DNA of 8,193 nucleotides from Pseudomonadota bacterium (lineage in GTDB: Bacteria > Pseudomonadota > Alphaproteobacteria > Acetobacterales > Acetobacteraceae), in contig JAJYAF010000076.1 of NCBI GenBank assembly GCA_021779655.1, positions 1-8,193 of the forward strand, given 5' to 3'. Under the pieces are notes generated by a model. That model saw nothing but the letters and a program-made list of their open reading frames with translations. It ran no database searches and was not told where the DNA came from. A program made the position numbers and the translations under genes. This document shows positions 1-6,172 of the stretch, piece by piece (position 1 is the first letter of the stretch; each line of letters begins with the position of its first letter).

Positions 1-1702
1 GGAAGGCATCGTTGATGAAGTGGTTGTATTTTCCGCCTTCCGGCGGGTTCACCACACCCGCGATATGGCCCGAGGCCGCCAGCACGAAACGAACCTTGCC
101 GCCAAAAAACCGCGCGCCGCGATAGGTGCTCTTCCAGGGCGCGATGTGGTCCTCCCGGCAGGAGAGAAAATAAACCGGGATGTCGATGTCCTGCAGGTCG
201 ATCGGCACGCCTTTCATGGAAATGCCACCCGGTTTGACCAGCAGGTTCTTCTGATACATGTTACGAAGGTAGAATGAGTGCATCCGCCGCGGCATCCGCG
301 TCGCGTCCGAATTCCAGTACAGGAGGTCGAACGGAAAAGGTTCGTTGCCGAGCAGATAATTATTGACGACGAAACTCCAGATCAGATCGTTGGCGCGGAG
401 CATATTGAAGGTGGCGGCCATCTCGGCTCCTTCCAGATAGCCGCGCCGCTGCATCCGCTCTTCCAGATTGCTTAGCTGTTCTTCGTCGATGAACACCCCA
501 AGCTCGCCCACATCGGTGAAATCGGTCAGCGTGACAAGAAAGCTCGCGGTCTTGATACGGTCATCGCCCTTACGCTTCATATAGGCAAGGCTTGCCGCGA
601 GCAGCGTGCCGCCGATACAGTAGCCGATGGCGTTCACGGCCCGCTCGCCCGTCGCCCGCTCGATCGCGTCCAGGGCGGCAAGAACACCTTCGGCCATGTA
701 ATCGTCGAAATTCTTTTCGGCCAGGCGCACATCCGGATTGACCCAGCTGACCATGAAGACCGTATGGCCCTGCGAGACGGCATAGCGCACCAGGCTGTTC
801 TTCGGCCGCAGGTCGAGGATGTAATATTTGTTGATCCAGGGCGGGATAATCACCAGCGGCCGGGTATATACGGTTTCCGTGGCCGGGCTGTACTGAATGA
901 GCTGCATGAGCTCGTTCTGATAGACGACCTGGCCTTCGGAGACGGCAATGTTCCCGCCGATTTCGAAGGCTTCGGTATCCGTCATCTTGATGTGCAGATT
1001 CCCCCGGCCCCGTTCCAGATCGGCAAGCAGATTGTTCAGGCCGCGGATCAGGTTCTCACCACCGGATTCGGCGGTTTTGCGCCACACCTCCGGATTGGTG
1101 AGAATGAAGTTCGATGGACTCAGCGCATTGATGAACTGTCGGGCGAAGAAATCTATTTTCTGGCTGGTTTGGGGCGAAAGCCCATCCACCTTGCTCACCA
1201 GATCGTTGATATAGCGGGCGGAGAGCAGATAGGATTGCTTGATGAAGTCGAAAATTTCATTCTGTTTCCAGGCGGGATACTGGAAGCGCTTGTCGCGCGG
1301 GTCGGTTTCAATGACCGGGGCGGCTTCCATCCCCATGAGGCGGCGGGCCGTGTTCTGCCAAAGGATCAGGTAGTCCTGCCAGTAGCCGAGCTGCGCCTGC
1401 ATGAGCTGGCCTGGATTGGCCATGAGCTTCGCGGTCATCTCCAGAAAGGCGCCACCGACATTCAGCGGATCCAGCGCCACGCCCTCTTGGGCCTGCCGCT
1501 TCAGCCAGTCGCTGACCAGGCGTTGCGCCCGGCTTGCGATATCGGACATGGAAAGGGCAAGCTGCGCCGGGTCCGGCAGCCGGACGTCCCGAACGGTGGC
1601 GTCCGGTGAAATATTCGCGTGGTCGGCGGCGGAATTGGATTGCGGTGGGGATTCTGATTTGAGATTTGAATTCAGTCCTGATTTGGATTCTGGGGCCGAC
1701 AT
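1..1702 (-). CDS. phaC: Class I poly(3-hydroxyalkanoate) synthase, C-terminus cut by window edge
   Basis: This enzyme polymerises (R)-3-hydroxyacyl-CoA, typically 3-hydroxybutyryl-CoA, into polyhydroxyalkanoate at the surface of cytoplasmic granules. The 567 visible residues show the PhaC N-terminal domain (about 85-260, including LMANPGQLMQAQLGYWQDYL) followed by an alpha/beta-hydrolase domain. The lipase-like box GYCIGGT carries the nucleophile Cys362, the acid is Asp518 in SCREDHIAPWKS, and the base is His546 in ASGHIAGVVNPP, so the full catalytic triad is present. IIPPWINKYYILDL (about 285-298) is also typical of the family. The reading frame stays open to base 1, and class I enzymes run to about 590 residues, so only a few dozen residues are missing. 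I chose ATG at 1702 because AAAGGA lies five bases upstream; an in-frame ATG at 1720 would add MAERIS. Residues 5-24 are an unusual alternating-serine stretch. phaA, phaB and phasin genes are not visible here. The family assignment is very secure. Confidence 0.96.
   Translation of the reverse strand, partial: MSAPESKSGLNSNLKSESPPQSNSAADHANISPDATVRDVRLPDPAQLALSMSDIASRAQRLVSDWLKRQAQEGVALDPLNVGGAFLEMTAKLMANPGQLMQAQLGYWQDYLILWQNTARRLMGMEAAPVIETDPRDKRFQYPAWKQNEIFDFIKQSYLLSARYINDLVSKVDGLSPQTSQKIDFFARQFINALSPSNFILTNPEVWRKTAESGGENLIRGLNNLLADLERGRGNLHIKMTDTEAFEIGGNIAVSEGQVVYQNELMQLIQYSPATETVYTRPLVIIPPWINKYYILDLRPKNSLVRYAVSQGHTVFMVSWVNPDVRLAEKNFDDYMAEGVLAALDAIERATGERAVNAIGYCIGGTLLAASLAYMKRKGDDRIKTASFLVTLTDFTDVGELGVFIDEEQLSNLEERMQRRGYLEGAEMAATFNMLRANDLIWSFVVNNYLLGNEPFPFDLLYWNSDATRMPRRMHSFYLRNMYQKNLLVKPGGISMKGVPIDLQDIDIPVYFLSCREDHIAPWKSTYRGARFFGGKVRFVLAASGHIAGVVNPPEGGKYNHFINDAF
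1631..1690 (-). repeat. Degenerate hexanucleotide repeat inside the phaC N-terminus
   Basis: Read on the minus strand in the phaC frame, this 60-base stretch is ten hexamers: GAATCC, AAATCA, GGACTG, AATTCA, AATCTC, AAATCA, GAATCC, CCACCG, CAATCC, AATTCC. GAATCC and AAATCA each occur twice exactly, and most others are one or two changes from them. The product has serine at seven of ten even positions (residues 5-24). The stretch is clearly richer in A/T than the rest of phaC. It looks like a decayed short tandem repeat lying in the part of PhaC that is poorly conserved. The repeat is visible in the sequence; its origin is inferred. Confidence 0.65.
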
Positions 1703-1783
1703 GCTGATCCTTTCCGCCATCGCGATTCTCAGGCTAAGACACGGCCGAACTGTGCGATCGGGGCGTTTTTGTTGAAAACGGTT
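1703..1783. promoter_or_regulatory. Divergent intergenic region between phaC and the lipoprotein gene
   Basis: These 81 bases separate two divergently read genes, so the promoters of both are expected here unless they lie inside the opposite gene. I could not find a convincing -35/-10 pair on either strand, and no clear operator palindrome. The layout alone supports the call. Confidence 0.3.
1708..1715 (-). promoter_or_regulatory. Ribosome binding site supporting the phaC start at 1702
   Basis: On the minus strand GGAAAGGA ends five bases before ATG 1702. The alternative in-frame ATG at 1720 has only a short GAG upstream. The better Shine-Dalgarno match decides the start in favour of 1702, although the two starts differ by only six residues. 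Confidence 0.5.
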
Positions 1784-2545
1784 ATGGTTAAAACGGCAAA
1801 TCCGGCCTCATGCGCCGCGCCGGCCCGCCACGGGCTATCGTTGCGGAACCTTGTTCTTTCCTGGACGTGCGGCGCCTTATTGAGCATGACAGGTTGTGAG
1901 AGTCCTGTAGCCTTATACCACAAGGCCGAAGGTGGCGATATCGCCGCCAACCGGCAACCCCCGCCGGGATATGACCTGCCCTACCCGAATTTGGCATCGG
2001 TCCCGCCGGCGCCGGCGCCGCTCACCCCGCAACAGCGGCTGGCGGTGCAGCAAAATCTGGCGCAGGCCAGGGCCGCGCCAGAACTGCCGACCAGTTCGCC
2101 CGACTCGGCCGCGAACACTCCGCTGGAAGGCTTGAGCTTGCCTGCTTCGGCTCCGCCGAGGCCGGATATACCGGGTATCGACTGGCGCGGAATGCCCAGG
2201 CCGGAAACCCCGGTACGGCCGGCGGCGCCTCCGCCGGCGCCGGCGGAGGCCCATCCGGCCGATGGGCGCCCGATTTTGCTTGCGTTCCCTGAAGGTTCGG
2301 CTCTCCTCAGCCCGAAGGGGCTGCGCGCTTTGCGCGATCTGGCGCTCACCCGTGGCACGGCGGGGATACGAGTCGGCGGCTTCGGTGAGCAGAGCGGCGG
2401 GCCGGACGAGGCGGCATTGATGCTCGCCCTGCACCGGGCCCGGCGTATTGCCGATGCACTGACAGCGCTGGGCGTTCCGCCTTCCGCCATCAGCCTCACG
2501 GCTATGGCCGCCGGGTCTGGCGGCTTCGCCCAACTGGTATATTAA
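1784..2545 (+). CDS. Putative lipoprotein with proline-rich linker and weak OmpA-like C-terminal domain
   Basis: The 253-residue product starts with a basic n-region (arginines at 15 and 21), a hydrophobic stretch (LVLSWTCGALLSMTG, 23-37) and a plausible lipobox MTGC ending at Cys38, so export and lipidation are predicted. Residues about 55-160 are rich in Pro and Ala (VPPAPAPLTP, RPAAPPPAPAEA) and should form an extended linker. Residues about 162-243 read like a diverged OmpA/MotB-type domain: ILLAFPEGSALLSPKG, then IRVGGFG, then LALHRARRIADALTALGV and AISLTA. Arg218 sits where the family's peptidoglycan-contacting arginine lies, but the usual T-D pair after the second strand is not evident, so peptidoglycan binding is uncertain. 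I chose ATG 1784; the frame also opens with TTG at 1769 and 1772, and none of these starts has a good ribosome binding site. It is read divergently from phaC and in the same direction as the aminotransferase 74 bases downstream. No specific function can be assigned. Confidence 0.8.
   Translation: MVKTANPASCAAPARHGLSLRNLVLSWTCGALLSMTGCESPVALYHKAEGGDIAANRQPPPGYDLPYPNLASVPPAPAPLTPQQRLAVQQNLAQARAAPELPTSSPDSAANTPLEGLSLPASAPPRPDIPGIDWRGMPRPETPVRPAAPPPAPAEAHPADGRPILLAFPEGSALLSPKGLRALRDLALTRGTAGIRVGGFGEQSGGPDEAALMLALHRARRIADALTALGVPPSAISLTAMAAGSGGFAQLVY
2003..2017 (+). repeat. First copy of a 15-base direct repeat in the lipoprotein linker
   Basis: CCGCCGGCGCCGGCG occurs here and again at 2231-2245. 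Both copies encode Pro-Ala runs (PPAPAP and PPPAPAE). It contains the self-complementary core GCCGGCGCCGGC. Shared Pro/Ala coding at high GC may be explanation enough. Confidence 0.6.
2227..2250. repeat. Perfect 24-base palindrome in the lipoprotein linker, containing the second repeat copy
   Basis: The half-site GCCTCCGCCGGC (2227-2238) is followed directly by its exact reverse complement GCCGGCGGAGGC (2239-2250). A second inverted repeat follows at once: GCCCATC (2249-2255), five bases, then GATGGGC (2261-2267). Both lie within codons for the Pro/Ala-rich linker. They could fold in DNA or mRNA. A regulatory role is not shown, and the composition makes some palindromy likely by chance. Confidence 0.6.
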
Positions 2546-2551
2546 GGGCAT

Positions 2552-2579
2552 CGTGGCGTCGCGTTTTTACATCGCCACG
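2552..2579 (+). other. Intergenic hairpin between the lipoprotein and aminotransferase genes
   Basis: CGTGGCG (2552-2558) pairs perfectly with CGCCACG (2573-2579) around a 14-base loop that contains TTTTT. It begins seven bases after the lipoprotein stop and ends 40 bases before the aminotransferase start. There is no U-run after the stem, so it is not a standard intrinsic terminator. It may protect a transcript end, act as a weak terminator, or be a leader structure of the downstream cluster. Confidence 0.45.
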
Positions 2580-2619
2580 GACAGACTAAGAGAAGCATCC
2601 CAAGCCGATAGAGAGATAC

Positions 2620-3837
2620 ATGTCTGGAGAGTTTCATCGCATCCGCCGCCTTCCGCCCTATGTCTTCGCCGAGGTGAACGACGCCAAGGCCCGAGCGCGC
2701 GCGGCGGCGGAGGATATCATCGATCTCGGCATGGGAAACCCGGACAGCCCGACGCCGCCGCATATCGTGGCGAAACTGGTGGAAACGGTGCAGGATCCGC
2801 GCACGCATCGCTACTCCACCAGCAAGGGCATTCCCGGCCTGCGCAAGGCGCTGGCCGCCTATTACGGCCGCCGTTTCGGCGTGAAGCTGGAACCGGAAAC
2901 CGAGGTGATCGCAACCCTGGGGTCGAAGGAGGGGCTCGCCAATCTCTCCTCCGCCATCACCAGCCCTGGCGATACCATTCTGGTGCCAAATCCTTCCTAT
3001 CCCATCCACCAGTTCGGCTTCATCATCGCCGGTGCCTCGGTGCGCTCCATTCCCGCCGAGCCCGGCGAAGAGTTCCTGCGCGCGATCGACCGGGCGGTGC
3101 GCCACTCGGTTCCGAAGCCAACTGCGGTTATTGTAAATTTTCCTTCAAATCCAACAGCTTATATGGCCTCTCTTGAGTTTTACCGCGAGTTGGTGGCACT
3201 CGCGCGAAAAACCGGCCTGTTCATCATATCAGACCTCGCCTATGCCGAAATCTTTTTTGACGGCGAGCCCCCGCCCTCGGTTTTGCAGGTGCCCGGCGCC
3301 AAGGATGTCACGGTCGAATTCACATCCATGTCGAAGACCTATTCCATGCCGGGATGGCGCATGGGTTTCGCCGCCGGCAATCCGCGGCTCATTTCAGCGC
3401 TTGCCCGGATGAAGAGCTATCTGGATTACGGCGCGTTCACGCCCATCCAGGTCGCGGCGACCGCGGCGCTGAACGGACCACAGGATTGCGTGGCCGAGAT
3501 CCGCACTCTCTATAAGGAGCGCCGGGACCTCATTATCCGGGGATTGGCCTCCGCGGGCTGGGAAATACCGGTTCCGAGCGGATCCATGTTCGCCTGGGCG
3601 CCGATTCCACCCCGGTTTGCGCATCTCGGAAGCGTCGAATTCTCCAAGCTGCTGCTGGCAAACGCCAAAGTGGCGGTCGCGCCCGGCATCGGTTTCGGCG
3701 AATATGGCGATGGCCATGTGCGCATCGCCTTTGTCGAAAATCACCACCGTCTCCGGCAGGCGATCCGGAATATCAAATCGTTCATGCAGGCCAGCAACGG
3801 CGCGCCGGCGAAAGAGCCGGCAGCGGCCGGGGTATGA
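2620..3837 (+). CDS. Class I/II PLP-dependent aminotransferase, AlaC / 'LL-diaminopimelate aminotransferase' type
   Basis: This cytoplasmic fold-type I aminotransferase transfers amino groups between an amino acid and a 2-oxo acid using pyridoxal phosphate. The 405 residues carry the family's landmarks in order: IDLGMGNPDSPTPPHIV (34-50), RYSTSKGIPGLRKAL (64-78), NFPSNPTA with Asn177, SDLAYAE with Asp205 and Tyr208, SMSKTYSMPGWRMGF with the PLP lysine Lys239, and HVRIAF with the carboxylate-binding Arg368. The length fits the family. The start is supported by GAGAG four bases upstream of the ATG. The gene lies 22 bases before hom, which hints at a role near aspartate-family or alanine metabolism. 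Databases often label this type LL-diaminopimelate aminotransferase, while close E. coli relatives (AlaC) make alanine; sequence reading alone cannot choose. Codons 168-187, over the Asn177 motif, are abruptly A/T-ending. Confidence 0.92.
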   Translation: MSGEFHRIRRLPPYVFAEVNDAKARARAAAEDIIDLGMGNPDSPTPPHIVAKLVETVQDPRTHRYSTSKGIPGLRKALAAYYGRRFGVKLEPETEVIATLGSKEGLANLSSAITSPGDTILVPNPSYPIHQFGFIIAGASVRSIPAEPGEEFLRAIDRAVRHSVPKPTAVIVNFPSNPTAYMASLEFYRELVALARKTGLFIISDLAYAEIFFDGEPPPSVLQVPGAKDVTVEFTSMSKTYSMPGWRMGFAAGNPRLISALARMKSYLDYGAFTPIQVAATAALNGPQDCVAEIRTLYKERRDLIIRGLASAGWEIPVPSGSMFAWAPIPPRFAHLGSVEFSKLLLANAKVAVAPGIGFGEYGDGHVRIAFVENHHRLRQAIRNIKSFMQASNGAPAKEPAAAGV

Positions 3838-3863
3838 TGATTTCCGGGCTGGACCGAGCATGA
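3834..3863 (+). CDS. Possible nine-codon coupling mini-ORF between the aminotransferase and hom
   Basis: The frame reads MMISGLDRA and then stops. Its first ATG overlaps the aminotransferase stop as ATGA (3834-3837), and its TGA overlaps the hom ATG, again as ATGA (3860-3863). A ribosome finishing the aminotransferase could in principle reinitiate here and be delivered to the hom start, which has only a weak ribosome binding site. The peptide itself need have no function. The geometry is visible; translation is a guess, and an arrangement like this can occur by chance. Confidence 0.2.
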   Translation: MMISGLDRA

Positions 3864-5149
3864 CAGCGTTGCGGGTGGGCATTGCCGGGCTGGGGACGGT
3901 GGGTATCGGGGTCGTCCGCCTGCTGGCTGAAAACGCCGCACTGATCGCCGGCCGGGCCGGCAAGCCGATTACGGTAACAGCGATCTCGGCGCGCCGGAGG
4001 GGGCTTGAGCGGGGTGTCCGGCTTGCCGGCCTGCCCTGGCACGAGGACGCGCTGGCCCTGGCGGCGGACCCTGACGTGGACGTGGTGGTGGAATTGATCG
4101 GCGGCTCGGAAGGGGTGGCCCGCGCACTGGTGGAGCGCGGGATCGCCGCCGGCAAGCCGGTGGTAACCGCCAACAAGGCATTGCTGGCACTGCACGGGGG
4201 CGCGCTGGCCCTGGCTGCCGAGAAGGCCGGTGTTACGCTTGGGTTCGAGGCCGCGGTAGCCGGCGGCATTCCCGCGATCAAGGCACTCCGCGAGGGGCTT
4301 GCCGGCAACCGCGTCCGGCGCGTGGCCGGCATTCTGAACGGCACCAGCAACTACATCCTCACCACCATGCGCAACGAAGGCAGGGAATTTGCGGAAGTGC
4401 TGGCCGACGCGCAGGCGCTGGGCTATGCCGAAACCGACCCTTCCTTTGATATCGACGGGATCGACGCGGCGCATAAACTCGCCATTCTGGCGGCGCTCGC
4501 CTTCGGGCAGCCGGTGGATTTCGCCGCCGTGCATGTGGAAGGGATCCGCGGGATCAACGCCCTCGACATCAGCTTCGCTGAGGAACTGGGCTACCGGATA
4601 AAGCTGCTGGGAATAGCGCAGGAAACCGCTTCCGCGCTGGAAATGCGCGTACATCCGGCAATGGTTCCGAAATCCGCCCTGCTGGCCACGGTGGATGGCG
4701 TTTTCAACGCCGTGCTGGCGGAAGGCGATTTCGTGGGCACGCTTTTTCTGCAAGGGCGCGGGGCGGGCGCCGGGCCGACGGCATCGGCGGTGGTGGCCGA
4801 TCTCATCGACATCGCGCGTGGAACGCGCATTCCGGTTTGGGGAGTGACCAGCCGGCACCTGGCGCCGCGCCATCTTTTGCCGATCGCGGCGCATCGCGGA
4901 GCATATTTTCTGCGGCTGATGGTGGTGGATCAGCCCGGCGTGCTGGCCGATGTGACCGCGATTCTGCGCGACCACGGAATTTCGCTGGAATCCATGCTAC
5001 AGCATGGCCGCAAACCGGGCGAGGCCGTGCCGATCGTGCTGGTGACCCACGAGACGAGCGAGGCCGCGATCCGCAATGCCATTGCCGGAATCGCCGAGCT
5101 TGAGGCAGTGCTGGAAGCGCCCGCGCTGATCCGTATCGAATCGCGCTGA
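3860..5149 (+). CDS. hom: Homoserine dehydrogenase with C-terminal ACT domain
   Basis: The enzyme reduces aspartate-4-semialdehyde to homoserine with NAD(P)H, at the branch leading to threonine, isoleucine and methionine. The 429 residues have an N-terminal Rossmann fold with GIAGLGTVG (7-15), the TANKALL motif with Lys106, the NGTSNYIL motif (160-167), and the family signature spanning A184 to K206 (core GYAETDPSFDIDGIDAAHK), whose Lys206 and acidic residues serve catalysis. Residues about 349-429 (YFLRLMVVDQPGVLADVTAI) form an ACT domain, the usual site of threonine feedback inhibition in this family, so end-product control is likely. The open frame extends upstream to 3617, but ATG 3860 directly precedes the conserved MTALRVGIAGLG start and gives the normal length. 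Only weak GGA/GAG sequence lies upstream, so coupling to the aminotransferase is plausible. There is no fused aspartate kinase. Confidence 0.97.
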   Translation: MTALRVGIAGLGTVGIGVVRLLAENAALIAGRAGKPITVTAISARRRGLERGVRLAGLPWHEDALALAADPDVDVVVELIGGSEGVARALVERGIAAGKPVVTANKALLALHGGALALAAEKAGVTLGFEAAVAGGIPAIKALREGLAGNRVRRVAGILNGTSNYILTTMRNEGREFAEVLADAQALGYAETDPSFDIDGIDAAHKLAILAALAFGQPVDFAAVHVEGIRGINALDISFAEELGYRIKLLGIAQETASALEMRVHPAMVPKSALLATVDGVFNAVLAEGDFVGTLFLQGRGAGAGPTASAVVADLIDIARGTRIPVWGVTSRHLAPRHLLPIAAHRGAYFLRLMVVDQPGVLADVTAILRDHGISLESMLQHGRKPGEAVPIVLVTHETSEAAIRNAIAGIAELEAVLEAPALIRIESR

Positions 5150-5152
5150 AGG

Positions 5153-5159
5153 AAGGAGG
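5153..5159 (+). promoter_or_regulatory. Strong Shine-Dalgarno sequence for glpX
   Basis: AAGGAGG lies directly after the hom stop and 11 bases before the glpX ATG. It is the best ribosome binding site in the window, within a longer purine run from 5149 to 5160. The spacing is slightly long. It suggests glpX is translated independently of hom. Confidence 0.75.
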
Positions 5160-5170
5160 AGCCAGTCCCC

Positions 5171-6157
<987 letters not shown>

Positions 6158-6172
6158 TCAGCAGCGCCGGCG

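Noticed and set aside
764..1609. Plus-strand open frame of 281 codons opposite phaC
   Set aside because: It is fully antisense to phaC, which has a complete catalytic triad and family motifs. The antisense frame shows no recognisable domain and reflects the absence of stops in GC-rich DNA.
1769..1783. TTG starts for the lipoprotein upstream of ATG 1784
   Set aside because: They add only five residues to the signal peptide and have no better ribosome binding site, so the ATG is preferred, though not proven.
1913..2551. Minus-strand open frame opposite the lipoprotein gene
   Set aside because: The product is Arg/Gly-rich low-complexity sequence, as expected from reading Pro/Ala codons backwards. 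The plus strand has a signal peptide, a lipobox and OmpA-like pattern.
2553..3176. Plus-strand frame starting with GTG in the leader and overlapping the aminotransferase
   Set aside because: It is out of frame with the aminotransferase and reads as Arg/Gly-rich sequence without a domain. Its start falls in the hairpin stem.
3617..3859. N-terminal extension of the hom frame into the aminotransferase
   Set aside because: These 81 codons do not look like part of homoserine dehydrogenase; the Rossmann motif begins right after ATG 3860, giving the normal family length.
3782..4975. Minus-strand open frame of 397 codons opposite hom
   Set aside because: It is His/Arg/Gln-rich, shows no domain, and is a shadow of the homoserine dehydrogenase codons.
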